Positions 25,623-34,806 of a stretch of DNA of 64,000 nucleotides are shown here, in pieces. How positions within the stretch are numbered: the stretch's first letter is position 1; each line of letters opens with the position of its first letter. The position numbers were made by a program, and so were the translations under genes. Source of the stretch: Paenibacillus endoradicis. Lineage in GTDB: Bacteria > Bacillota > Bacilli > Paenibacillales > Paenibacillaceae. The notes under the pieces were generated by a model. That model was given only the letters and a program-made list of their open reading frames with translations. It was not told the origin of the DNA and did no database searches. Location of the stretch: positions 132,923-196,922 of the forward strand of contig NZ_JANQBB010000009.1 in the NCBI RefSeq assembly GCF_024721975.1, read 5' to 3'.

Positions 25623-28445
25623 CTATTTTGAACGAATTTCAATTTTATTTTGAATGATACCATCTGGTACAAGAACAAGAATCCAAGGTTTATTATTGCT
25701 TTCTATTACTGCAGTATGCTTGGTTGTATGACCTGGAGTAGCCGTTATAACAGGGACTGTTTGCACATTGTTAGCACGACATTCAAAGTTAACTTCTTTA
25801 TCACCCGTTACTAAAATCTCAATATGAATGGATTGCTCAATTAACTCGTACTTAACAGTGTAATTATTAAATTCGTTCGTAAGTTCATACTCAGAACCAT
25901 TTACAAGCGTTAACTGTGTAAACTTTTCGTCGCAGTAGAACATATACTGACCACTTGGAAGCTCTAGACTGAACTCACCTGTACGTATCGCCGTTTGGAC
26001 GCTATATTCTTTTTCTGTAAGCATACATACTGCTCTTAATGACGAGTCTGCATGTTCGGATAACCATCCATATACTTTAGATTTTCTATTAATATGACTA
26101 GCTAATAACAAGTAGCGAACACTAGGATGAATCCACATTTCACGATATACCGCATTGTTACTTTGTGGCCAATATGGGACATCCTCATTACGATAGCTTT
26201 GTATGCCAACACATAGAGAGCCACTCAATGAACCAGGTAAGCACACATATTGAGCTGCATAATTATACCCTTCACCAAGCATCAACGATTGTCCGAATGG
26301 ATTTTTACCGACGATCCACTCCAATTGTCTCTGAGCAAGTTGCTCAAGTTCATAATCATTTCGAATACTCGCTCCATAAGATAAAGCATTACCAGTACCA
26401 AGTACTAGACCACTATTTCCTCTATAACTGAACCAAATCGGATATCTTCTTAAATAGTAGCCTTTCCCTAGCGCCATACCATTTCTAACCTGCTCCTTAT
26501 ATTCGTCGAGCATACCAGGATGTGCGAACGCTTGCTGTTTCAAGAAAAGCTCAGCATCCTTATCCGCTTCATCCTCGTGATATATTGAAGCTGGACTCAT
26601 CTCATACGGAGATGTAATCGCTATGGATTGTTTACAATATTCGGTATAAAGAACAATGGAATGATACCAACGTGTCCAGTTCGGATGATTAGGAAGTAAC
26701 TTACATAATAGACTTAGCGCCATAATCGGTTCATGCTCATGCGATCGATGATTATAATGTTGGATTTGATCTTTCTTCTCATCTCTATAGAAGAATCCAG
26801 TCATTGGTATATCCCAATCAGGATAATCCAGCTGCTGACATGCCATCACTCTCTCCGAAATCTCTATCGCTTTATTCAGATAAAATACATCACCATCTGT
26901 CTCGTAAATATGGCAGGCTGCTAATACACCTACACTATATAGAAGAACCGGTGAGGATACTCGAGCTGGATCCATAGCCTCGGTATACTCTTCAAAATCG
27001 ATCTTCTCATATGCAAAACCCCAATCCTCTTTTGCAACTTGCTTTAAGTATCTGCTTTGCTCAGGATCGGCGTCCTTCAGTACCACCGCTGCTAATGCTT
27101 CAGCTGCAGAAGCCATGAAATTCTCAATTGCAAGGTTCTGTGCTTCACTATTCATTTGATCGCAGCTACCAATGATGTTACTCGTCCAGACTGAACCACC
27201 ACTACCCATTGTCCGATAGCCATCACCAAAGCGAGTACGAAGCATCCAATCTAGCCCCCACTTCCCTTCTTCGATTAATCTTTCGAATAATTGAACATTA
27301 TCCTTTTGATTAATGGCTGCTTGGAAGAAGGAGTAAACGCCTTCAGCTGTATTGGTCAAATTTTGTGACATATCTGCTGCATCATGCCATCCACCATTTG
27401 CTACGACGCTTTTGTCACCATGATGATTGAGGACGTTACCATGACAGTACTTATGTACGCCTGGCACCTCATATCCACATCGTTCTGCGAAAAACAGATT
27501 GATCGTCTTCCAAATCGAATTTTCCCAGACATTATCCGCAATAGGGAAGGTACGTGTAATCGTCTCACCACATACAAGTAAATAGTTACCTTCCTCTTTC
27601 ACTTCTGAGAAATCCATAATCGCGAATTTCCCTTGTTCATTCTCAATCCGATCTAGTTCACTTTCGAATACAACTTTTCCAGTGTTGGCATCCACTACTT
27701 TAAAATGATTCGCTAGCGAATGATGTGCTATTGCTCTCTTAATTGAACCTGTTTGATACCCAGTTCCACAAAAAATAACTTCGTTTTGTTCTGGTTCCCA
27801 ACCTATCCACTTCGCAGTTTTTTCCAATTTTTCTAATTTAATATGTGAGAAGTAGAAGCAGGCATGGTCTACTGCCTCTGTTTCATTGCCTACCATATCG
27901 TAACCAATTTTAAAGGCGGTAATTTTATCTCTAGCCACGTTTGGAATTTCTATACTTACATGATTCCACTCATGATTTTTCAGATTAATATTGTGACAGC
28001 CCTCACGTTCATATCGATCCGGAACTGGCTCATCACCTTCGTTCACAAGCTGAATATGTAAGCTTACAAACTTAAAGCCAGGCATTTCTGGACGAATACT
28101 TAAGGAAATACGATCAAAATCTGTCCAATCTTCATTATTCACGATCCGAGTGAGATAAGGTGTATAGTAAATTCGTGCGTAGCTACCCGGCCAATGATCA
28201 AACCTTGTGGGAGATATAAATTTAATGCTTTGATTTTCATCAAGGAGATAGTCAGAGCTTATTGACATTTGCGCTGCTCTATCAACCTCCCAAAAATCAA
28301 GACTGTTACACTCATCTAGCACTCTAAAGGCATTTACTACTGTATTTTTAATATTATTCTCAAAGTATTCTGCTTCATCTAGCGGTAAAGGACGATGAAT
28401 CATACCACTTTCTTCTAGTTGCTTATAGAACATGCTGTTACGCAT
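25623..28445 (-). CDS. Cytosolic GH9 glycoside hydrolase 1
   Basis: A 940-aa protein with no signal peptide. Residues 35-208 form a beta-sandwich carbohydrate-binding-like region, 220-305 the GH9-associated Ig domain, and 310-795 the (alpha/alpha)6 catalytic barrel. The catalytic motif GGWHDAADMSQ has Asp355 and Asp358 (classical GGWYDAGD). A candidate acid Glu769 lies in NAVYREMWIHPS. A C-terminal beta domain covers 800-940. Lack of export distinguishes it from cellulases and suits exo-acting GH9 enzymes on imported oligosaccharides (beta-glucosides or glucosamine oligomers). It is the first gene of a ten-gene operon. Confidence 0.88.
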   Translation of the reverse strand: MRNSMFYKQLEESGMIHRPLPLDEAEYFENNIKNTVVNAFRVLDECNSLDFWEVDRAAQMSISSDYLLDENQSIKFISPTRFDHWPGSYARIYYTPYLTRIVNNEDWTDFDRISLSIRPEMPGFKFVSLHIQLVNEGDEPVPDRYEREGCHNINLKNHEWNHVSIEIPNVARDKITAFKIGYDMVGNETEAVDHACFYFSHIKLEKLEKTAKWIGWEPEQNEVIFCGTGYQTGSIKRAIAHHSLANHFKVVDANTGKVVFESELDRIENEQGKFAIMDFSEVKEEGNYLLVCGETITRTFPIADNVWENSIWKTINLFFAERCGYEVPGVHKYCHGNVLNHHGDKSVVANGGWHDAADMSQNLTNTAEGVYSFFQAAINQKDNVQLFERLIEEGKWGLDWMLRTRFGDGYRTMGSGGSVWTSNIIGSCDQMNSEAQNLAIENFMASAAEALAAVVLKDADPEQSRYLKQVAKEDWGFAYEKIDFEEYTEAMDPARVSSPVLLYSVGVLAACHIYETDGDVFYLNKAIEISERVMACQQLDYPDWDIPMTGFFYRDEKKDQIQHYNHRSHEHEPIMALSLLCKLLPNHPNWTRWYHSIVLYTEYCKQSIAITSPYEMSPASIYHEDEADKDAELFLKQQAFAHPGMLDEYKEQVRNGMALGKGYYLRRYPIWFSYRGNSGLVLGTGNALSYGASIRNDYELEQLAQRQLEWIVGKNPFGQSLMLGEGYNYAAQYVCLPGSLSGSLCVGIQSYRNEDVPYWPQSNNAVYREMWIHPSVRYLLLASHINRKSKVYGWLSEHADSSLRAVCMLTEKEYSVQTAIRTGEFSLELPSGQYMFYCDEKFTQLTLVNGSEYELTNEFNNYTVKYELIEQSIHIEILVTGDKEVNFECRANNVQTVPVITATPGHTTKHTAVIESNNKPWILVLVPDGIIQNKIEIRSK

Positions 28446-28491
28446 AGGGCATTATCTCCTGTCAAGTATCATAATAACTAACTAATAGCGA

Positions 28492-28507
28492 TGTGTAACG
28501 ATACACA
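28492..28507. promoter_or_regulatory. LacI-family operator O1
   Basis: TGTGTAACGATACACA: perfect 6-bp arms around ACGA. It sits about +8 to +23 from the promoter at 28522-28550, a classical roadblock position. It shares its core with O2 and O3 and lies 5' of GH9 gene 1. Confidence 0.8.
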
Positions 28508-28521
28508 CTGTTTGTACATAG

Positions 28522-28566
28522 AATATATCAGAATTTATAACAGTCGTCAACCGGAAAACGCTTACT
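28522..28566 (-). promoter_or_regulatory. Promoter of the GH9/ABC operon with a cre-like box
   Basis: On the minus strand TTGACG (plus 28545-28550), 17-bp spacer, TATATT (plus 28522-28527). Just upstream GGAAAACGCTTACT (28553-28566) resembles a CcpA cre site with mismatches only in the outer bases. Carbon catabolite control plus LacI control is inferred. Confidence 0.7.
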
Positions 28567-28628
28567 TTCTTTCGTTTTCCAAAAAAAATATCACACTTAA
28601 TCATTAATTATGTGTACGCTGTGTAAAT

Positions 28629-28684
28629 AAACAAACAAAAAGAGCAACAACAAGGTTCTGTCATTGCTCTTTTTGTTTGTTTTT
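28629..28684. terminator. Strong terminator after the lacI-like gene
   Basis: A 19-bp stem (AAACAAACAAAAAGAGCAA / TTGCTCTTTTTGTTTGTTT) around 16 nt. It separates the repressor unit from the GH9 operon. A degenerate operator-like half (TGTGTATCGTTATATA, 28705-28720) lies between it and the repressor stop. Confidence 0.9.
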
Positions 28685-28726
28685 ACATAGAAAAAGGAAA
28701 AAAGTGTGTATCGTTATATATATAAA

Positions 28727-29803
28727 TTAACTCCTTTTTTTACAACTTTCTCTAATAATCAGACTAGTTTTAAGTACGATTCGTTCCTCAGGTATTTCAG
28801 GAGTCTTTACCTTTTGGATAAGCCGCTTAATTCCAGTATAACCAAGATCGTATAAAGGTTGTCTCATTGTTGTTATTCGATGACTTTTTGATCCATAGTC
28901 AGCTGGATCCTCATCATCAAAACCAACGATGGAAATGTCATCAGGTACAGATAGCCCCTCTTCCTCTAATGCCTGCATTGCACCAAACGCACAGATATCC
29001 GTCGCAAAGAATATAGCGTCAGGCAAGTTACCTGCTGCAATAATTTTCTTCATCTCTGTATATCCAGCTGAATAGTAGGAACGATCCCCTCGCGGGTATC
29101 GATCATCCTCAAAATTGGATTGTACTGGATCAAAAGAAGGGTGAATAATTAAATCACTTGAAATCGGAATTTGATAGTCTTGTAGCGCTCTAATATAACC
29201 ATTCATCCGTTCTAGTGTTATTTTCAAATTCATATTTCCTGCCATATGAGCAATACGCTTATGTCCCTGTTTAATCAAATGCTCCGTCGCTCGAAATGCC
29301 CCATCAGCATTATCAATAACTACTTTATCAACTTGAATTCCTTCAGCGTCGTTCTCGATAAGTAAAAATGGAAAGGTTGATTCTGCTAGTTCGGATATCA
29401 ACGTGTCATCTGATGTTAAACTACCATAAATAATAATACCGTCTACTCTCCCTTGAGTTAGGAAATTAACATGACGTCTCTTTTTTTCTAAATCACCATT
29501 CGAAGAGCAAAACATCACATTATATTTATTTTCCTTATCAAAGTCTTCTGCTCCTTGCTCAAGTCCAGAAATTAATCTCGCAGCGAATGGTGCGCATAAA
29601 TTATCTAATACAATTCCGATGCTTTGCGTTTTTTGCAATACTAAGGAACGAGCTAGCCCATTAGGACGATAATTAAGCTCTTTAATAGCCGTTCGAATAC
29701 GCTCCTTTGATGCTGGACTAACGCCAGAACGCTCATTTAAATATCTAGAAACAAGCGTAGTTGATAATCCTGCACGCTCTGCTACATCCTTAATTGTTGC
29801 CAT
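28727..29803 (-). CDS. LacI-family transcriptional repressor of the sugar regulon
   Basis: A 358-aa protein. Residues 1-55 are the LacI headpiece (MATIKDVAERAGLSTTLVSR, then YRPNGLARSL hinge), followed by a periplasmic-binding-like sensor with GIVLDNLCAPFAARLISGLE and DISIVGFDDEDPADYG. The C-terminus RITTMRQP..LGY.GIKRLI is typical. Three near-identical operators at three promoters of this locus are the expected targets, one of them its own. It follows the MDR dehydrogenase at 28 bp. Confidence 0.92.
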   Translation of the reverse strand: MATIKDVAERAGLSTTLVSRYLNERSGVSPASKERIRTAIKELNYRPNGLARSLVLQKTQSIGIVLDNLCAPFAARLISGLEQGAEDFDKENKYNVMFCSSNGDLEKKRRHVNFLTQGRVDGIIIYGSLTSDDTLISELAESTFPFLLIENDAEGIQVDKVVIDNADGAFRATEHLIKQGHKRIAHMAGNMNLKITLERMNGYIRALQDYQIPISSDLIIHPSFDPVQSNFEDDRYPRGDRSYYSAGYTEMKKIIAAGNLPDAIFFATDICAFGAMQALEEEGLSVPDDISIVGFDDEDPADYGSKSHRITTMRQPLYDLGYTGIKRLIQKVKTPEIPEERIVLKTSLIIRESCKKRS

Positions 29804-29831
29804 TGAAACAACTCCTAAAACAAAATTTCAA

Positions 29832-30824
29832 TTATAATTCAAGCTCTCTCCAGTCATAGATAATACATGTTTTGGAGGTGGTCTTACTAAGAATTGATTG
29901 ATAGGCAGAATCACAGTTCCGCGGATCTGCTAATTCATAAATACCATTAACTTTCAAATCACCATCTTTAATCCACTGCATACATACAGCAAAGTTACCA
30001 TAATTGCTACTAGGAATAAAGTCAATTGGATGCTTAGGAATACTCCACTCCCATCCTGAAGTGATCGTCACAAATCCATAGAAAATCTTTTGTAAGAGCT
30101 CGTGCGCAAAAGTATCTGTTCCTCTATACCAAGGAACACCTACTAAGGAGAGCTCTCCGCCTTTACGTAGTACATCTAAACTACTCAATGTAGCTTGCTC
30201 AGCACCTGAACATTCAACAGCAAGACCGATACGTCCTATAACAGGGAGATCTTGAACGTTTTCATACACATGCCGTAATCCACACTCTAGCGCAATTTGC
30301 CTTCTATTTTCACCAGGATCAACTGCGTAAACTGGATAGCCACAATGTTGAAGCATCTGTGCACACATTAGACCAACAACTCCCAAACCAGTCACGAGTA
30401 CCGGTTCAATTGGACGAATTTGTGTCTTTAATAAACTAGTCATTGAAATTGCCGGAAAACGACAAAGCACTGCTTCCTCTGGCTCCATACCATCAAGCAT
30501 ACGTACAGTGTCACTAACATCAACGATGTTATAAAGTGAATGGGGAGCGCTTGCAAACACCTTGTCACCAACAGTGACTGTAGTTACTTGATCACCTACT
30601 TCAAGTACCTCTAAAATTGCCGCATAGCCTGTTTCCATAGGATACTGATCCGGTTTAAAATCTGCCATATAGCCACCAGCCTCGGAACCCGAGGATATTA
30701 ATGAAACTAGTGTTTTACCTAGTATTTTTGTTCCTTCTAGTTTATCATATTGTAATTCTTCTGTTAGTAGCTCAGCCTTGCCTTTTGAAACAAATTTTAC
30801 ACATTGATTAATAACTGTGTTCAT
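29832..30824 (-). CDS. MDR (zinc-alcohol-dehydrogenase-like) oxidoreductase
   Basis: A 330-aa medium-chain dehydrogenase. The Rossmann nucleotide site is VLVTGLGVVGLMCAQML with YAVDPGENRRQIAL. The GHE catalytic-zinc motif and the structural-zinc Cys cluster are not seen, so activity may be zinc-independent. AGGAGTG precedes the ATG. It probably oxidises or reduces a sugar or sugar alcohol; with ThuA, isomerase and VOC proteins in the regulon a keto-sugar intermediate is plausible. Co-transcribed with the repressor from the O2 promoter. Confidence 0.83.
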   Translation of the reverse strand: MNTVINQCVKFVSKGKAELLTEELQYDKLEGTKILGKTLVSLISSGSEAGGYMADFKPDQYPMETGYAAILEVLEVGDQVTTVTVGDKVFASAPHSLYNIVDVSDTVRMLDGMEPEEAVLCRFPAISMTSLLKTQIRPIEPVLVTGLGVVGLMCAQMLQHCGYPVYAVDPGENRRQIALECGLRHVYENVQDLPVIGRIGLAVECSGAEQATLSSLDVLRKGGELSLVGVPWYRGTDTFAHELLQKIFYGFVTITSGWEWSIPKHPIDFIPSSNYGNFAVCMQWIKDGDLKVNGIYELADPRNCDSAYQSILSKTTSKTCIIYDWRELEL

Positions 30825-30867
30825 AGTAGCACTCCTTTAGGATTGAAAAGATAACATTACAAATCAG

Positions 30868-30916
30868 TGTGAATCGCTACACACTCACATTAGCATAAAA
30901 AAAACGATTATGTCAA
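30868..30916 (-). promoter_or_regulatory. Promoter plus LacI operator O2
   Basis: On the minus strand TTGACA (plus 30911-30916), 18-bp spacer, TAATGT (plus 30887-30892). The operator TGTGAATCGCTACACA (30868-30883) lies directly downstream. The -35 lies inside the last codons of the MFS gene. It drives the oxidoreductase and the repressor. Confidence 0.78.
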
Positions 30917-32124
30917 CGTGATTGTTCCGTTGATGTATTCGTCTGTATTAACGTATGATTACTATTCTTTTTTCCCCAGAGAAAGGAAATTGAGAATAAT
31001 AGCATTGCTGCTGCTATAATACTCATGCCCAACCAGTAAAGTGGCTTAATGCCATAATGGTCAATAACTAATCCACCACTATAATTTCCAACAATTGCAG
31101 CAAGACCCATGCCAATTGCACTTACAAGCGTTTGAGCAGTTACTTGCATTTCCTTTGGTGCTAACTGGTACACATAATTTAGAGTTCCTAATAACAATAG
31201 ACTATACGCAGGACCTTGCATAACTTGTCCTAATGCGACTTGAATCGGTGATTGTGCTAAAGCGAACAAAAGCTGTGCCATAAAATATAGACTTGATGCA
31301 AAGAAAATCATAGCCACATGACCGAATTTTCTTAATAATAACGCACCGAACAGAAAGGCAGGTATTTCAGCAGCAGCTTTAAAAGAATTGCTTAAGCCGT
31401 ACATTTCAACACTTCCACCAGTTGCTTGAAATAAATTCGGGAGAAAAGTTGATGATGGTGAATTAGGTAAAAAAAGTAGAAAGACGAAACATAGTAATAA
31501 CACATAGCGAATATTGCCTATGAGCACCTTAGGTGAAAGCTTTTGTATTTGTCTTTTCTCTTTTGTTGGAAGGTCGCTACCCGCATAACGAATGAGTAGA
31601 ATGAATGCAACCAAGGTCAATATAGACACTACGATAAATACTGGAAACATCGATGCTATAGTTCCACTACCAATAACCTGTGAATAGATGAAAACAGCCC
31701 CAGAAAAGCCGATCGAGCCCCACAGACGAATAGAACCATAGTTTTTACCTACATGCGCTAGAATCCAAACATCCAAAATTGACGCAATTGCACACTCAAA
31801 AAAACTCACTAGAACGAGGATTATGCCAAGAACAATAGGTATGTCTGTTGTTAGTAGCATGCAATACATGATCGTTGCCATCGTAAAGCAAGTGATGAGA
31901 ATAGGGATTCTGGCACTAAACCGATCACTAATATATCCCCACAATGGCTGTAGAAAAATAACCATAACGGCACTAATTGAAATTATTAAACCGATAATCG
32001 TATTACTTAAACCTTTTTGTTGTAGAAATAAAACTGTAAATACTGATTTAGCAGTTGCAGCACAATACAATAACTGCACAAGAGAAAAGATTATTTTATT
32101 ACGAGTTACTGGTCTTATTACCAT
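30913..32124 (-). CDS. MFS transporter, LacY/nucleoside-symporter-like
   Basis: A 403-aa protein with 12 predicted helices. The loop motif QPLWGYISDRFSARIP between helices 2 and 3 and the helix-5 region GSIRLWGSIGFSGAV resemble the sugar/nucleoside H+ symporter branch. GGAGGC precedes the ATG. It lies 68 bp after the second GH9 gene and probably shares the O3 promoter. It may import a di- or oligosaccharide, or export a product. Confidence 0.85.
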   Translation of the reverse strand: MVIRPVTRNKIIFSLVQLLYCAATAKSVFTVLFLQQKGLSNTIIGLIISISAVMVIFLQPLWGYISDRFSARIPILITCFTMATIMYCMLLTTDIPIVLGIILVLVSFFECAIASILDVWILAHVGKNYGSIRLWGSIGFSGAVFIYSQVIGSGTIASMFPVFIVVSILTLVAFILLIRYAGSDLPTKEKRQIQKLSPKVLIGNIRYVLLLCFVFLLFLPNSPSSTFLPNLFQATGGSVEMYGLSNSFKAAAEIPAFLFGALLLRKFGHVAMIFFASSLYFMAQLLFALAQSPIQVALGQVMQGPAYSLLLLGTLNYVYQLAPKEMQVTAQTLVSAIGMGLAAIVGNYSGGLVIDHYGIKPLYWLGMSIIAAAMLLFSISFLWGKKNSNHTLIQTNTSTEQSR

Positions 32125-32192
32125 ATACGATGTGCCTCCAAGCTATTCATTTCACATAAACTAATATTCAAAATGAGGCGCTTACACAACAT

Positions 32193-34511
32193 CTAAGATC
32201 GATTCAAGTCCGCAATTAACCACATTAAGCGGCACGTAGTATGAACCCAAACCTCTTTATAAGTAGGTGCATTTTGCATTGGGAAGAAGGGCTCATCTAA
32301 ATTTTCAAAAGTTTCGAAGCCTACAGGAACCGCTCCAACTAACTGATCAGAGAAAGCGACATAAAGTGGATGGTAATCATATCCTTCTCCGTAGACACTA
32401 CTTACTGCAAATGGATTAAAACCAAGCATCCACTCCACTTGACGTGTTGCAATATTTACTAATTCCTGATCTTGCAATGCCTCATCAATAAAGGCAATCG
32501 CCTTGGCTTTGCCCATCAACGTAGCATGAAACCCACGGAATTGATAAGCTACAGGGAATCTCCGTATATAATGGGTAGCATTTAATCGAATTCCATGTAA
32601 TACCTGCTCATTATATTCTTCCATAGTGGGCTGGCCTACTGAGTTATCACCCTCATGGTATAATCCAGTAAAATCACAATTATTAACCTCATAAATAGCA
32701 TTTGGCAATACACCATATGGCTCTACCATATGTGCAGTTGCTTTAATATAGTTAGCATAAAGTTCCATACTTCTCTTCCATAGCAATGCATCCGGATGAT
32801 TCGGTGCAATTTGATAAAGTCGACTTAAGGCTTGCATTGGTGCATGCTCGTAGCTTCGATGGAAATATGCTAGTATTCTAGATTTTGTACGGCTTTCATA
32901 GAAAAATCCAGATAAAGGAATTTCAAAATCCTCTCTCCAATCTAACTGCTGACACTCGATAACCAGCCTTGCATATTTAGCAGCAAATGCCAAATAATGA
33001 TCTTCACCCGTCAAGGCAAATAACTCGTAACCCGCAATAGAAGCTTGAGCGAAGAGAACAATTTCCTGTTTTTGAGCCAGTATATTTTCGAGTTCTTCCA
33101 CGCCAAATGCAAAATCCTCTATAGCTACTCGTTGGCAATGAGCTGAAAAGACAGAATCATCCGTGTACATACCAGCAGCCTTAGCACACACTGCTGCAGC
33201 ATTGAAATTACTACTAGCGTTATTCTTTGCTTCAGTGCGAATATCATCATAATCCCTATGAACATTATTAGTCCAAATTCCGATTAAGCATCCAGTGTTT
33301 CTATATCCATCTCCAAAGCGAGTACGTATAATCCAATCTATTCCCCACCTTGCCTCTTCTAACAATCGAACATATAAACTAGTTTCTTTCTCCTTTATAG
33401 CAGCTGCTAAATCTAACATTGCAGAGGCAGATTCAACAGTATTATCAAGACCTTGAGACACATCGCCTGCATCATGCCATCCACCTGATATTGGAAGTGT
33501 TCTTCCATCGGGATGAACACAAAGTACATCTAGATGACAGGCAGTATGAACACCTGGAATATCAGCACCGCAACGCTCAAGATAAAAGAAATTTAGTGTT
33601 TTCCACGCAGCTGATAAATAAGCATCGCTCCCTATCGCAAAAGGACGAGAATTAATATCACCTATACGTAAGGTGTACCAACCAGATTTTCTAAAGCTAG
33701 TGAAATCCATCTTTTTGAAGTCATTAGGTAACTTTTGCGCTTCTGCTTCGTAGACCACTTGACCCTCTACATTTAGTAATTGAAAGTTACTTGAATCACT
33801 ATGCTGTATAAGAGCTTCCTTAACAGCCCCTTCACGATAACCACTGTGGCAATATGCAATACTATTATGACGAAGATTAAATCCTAGATAATTTTCTTCC
33901 TCTACAACTTCAAAGCTAAGGTCAGCGAAGTATACTTTCAATTCCGTCGCAGTATTCGGTAAGCTTCCTAGTAGAGGTACTCCCAATGAAACACCATCTA
34001 CACAATCACGATATATATAAGGAATTTCCCAGACTACATGGTGCCATTGACCTGGTGTTAGACACGGATGGTGAGTCCCTTCAAATCGCCCAGGCTTAGG
34101 CATAATAAATTCTCCCTTATTGTGAATCGACATTTCCAAATAAACGGCATGAAAACCTGGAGCATCAATATATACCCATATGGATAGTCGATTAAAAGCA
34201 CTTAAATCTTTTTTTTCAAAACCAATCATACATTGACTAATCCCATATGCTCGATTATTATCTTTTTTCACTGGCAATGAAGTTGGCGTCTGAATCAATA
34301 AGCTTCCCGCTTCATTTCTAGCATAATCATAGCTTATCTCTGAATGTCCTGGACCTTGATGATTAAGAGATGCTGATACAAACTCAATCTTTTTACGCTT
34401 GCTAACTTCTTTCTCTTTCCACCTCTTTTCTCCTGAAACTGTAATATCGGGCAGCATTCCTTTACGTAAAAATTGACTATTCTCAAGCTGTTGTTGCAAC
34501 TCTGAATACAT
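32193..34511 (-). CDS. Cytosolic GH9 glycoside hydrolase 2
   Basis: A 772-aa protein, no signal peptide. The order matches GH9 gene 1 (N-terminal sandwich 45-205, Ig-like 215-295, barrel 298-772) but the C-terminal beta domain is absent. Catalytic motif GGWHDAGDVSQ (Asp347, Asp350); the C-terminus APTYKEVWVHTT supplies the candidate acid Glu. The two proteins are clear paralogues with low identity, suggesting different linkages or chain lengths. First gene of the O3 unit. Confidence 0.87.
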   Translation of the reverse strand: MYSELQQQLENSQFLRKGMLPDITVSGEKRWKEKEVSKRKKIEFVSASLNHQGPGHSEISYDYARNEAGSLLIQTPTSLPVKKDNNRAYGISQCMIGFEKKDLSAFNRLSIWVYIDAPGFHAVYLEMSIHNKGEFIMPKPGRFEGTHHPCLTPGQWHHVVWEIPYIYRDCVDGVSLGVPLLGSLPNTATELKVYFADLSFEVVEEENYLGFNLRHNSIAYCHSGYREGAVKEALIQHSDSSNFQLLNVEGQVVYEAEAQKLPNDFKKMDFTSFRKSGWYTLRIGDINSRPFAIGSDAYLSAAWKTLNFFYLERCGADIPGVHTACHLDVLCVHPDGRTLPISGGWHDAGDVSQGLDNTVESASAMLDLAAAIKEKETSLYVRLLEEARWGIDWIIRTRFGDGYRNTGCLIGIWTNNVHRDYDDIRTEAKNNASSNFNAAAVCAKAAGMYTDDSVFSAHCQRVAIEDFAFGVEELENILAQKQEIVLFAQASIAGYELFALTGEDHYLAFAAKYARLVIECQQLDWREDFEIPLSGFFYESRTKSRILAYFHRSYEHAPMQALSRLYQIAPNHPDALLWKRSMELYANYIKATAHMVEPYGVLPNAIYEVNNCDFTGLYHEGDNSVGQPTMEEYNEQVLHGIRLNATHYIRRFPVAYQFRGFHATLMGKAKAIAFIDEALQDQELVNIATRQVEWMLGFNPFAVSSVYGEGYDYHPLYVAFSDQLVGAVPVGFETFENLDEPFFPMQNAPTYKEVWVHTTCRLMWLIADLNRS

Positions 34512-34696
34512 TATGTTTCACAATCCTTTCATTGCTTCGCTCATTGGGCATACTCTGAATTAATGCTCTGGCTACAACAATATTATTCGACATAAGAGCA
34601 GACTCTCGTATTCTATATTTACACAACAAGTTTTCACCATTTAGAACACGCTTACATTTTATCCCCCTTCCGATTTTGAAACATCATTCTAACCAA

Positions 34697-34745
34697 TGTG
34701 AAACGTTACACACTCACATTAGCACAGAGAAAACGAATAAGTCAA
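34697..34745 (-). promoter_or_regulatory. Promoter plus LacI operator O3
   Basis: On the minus strand TTGACT (plus 34740-34745), 18-bp spacer, TAATGT (plus 34716-34721), operator TGTGAAACGTTACACA (34697-34712). The whole block is nearly the same as that at 30868-30916, so one arose from the other by duplication. The rest of 34512-34806 holds only the flagellin terminator. Confidence 0.78.
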
Positions 34746-34770
34746 CGGGATTATTTTTTAAAATAAAAAA

Positions 34771-34800
34771 GGTTATAGTTGAGATTTCTCAACTATAACC
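34771..34800 (-). terminator. Terminator of the flagellin gene
   Basis: GGTTATAGTTGAG pairs with CTCAACTATAACC around 4 nt; the minus strand continues with a T run. The stem is nearly the same as that at 36597-36626. Confidence 0.9.
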
Positions 34801-34806
34801 TACTTA

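Noticed and set aside
28705..28720. Fourth LacI operator
   Set aside because: TGTGTATCGTTATATA matches only one arm, and no promoter is placed to use it; it may be a relic.
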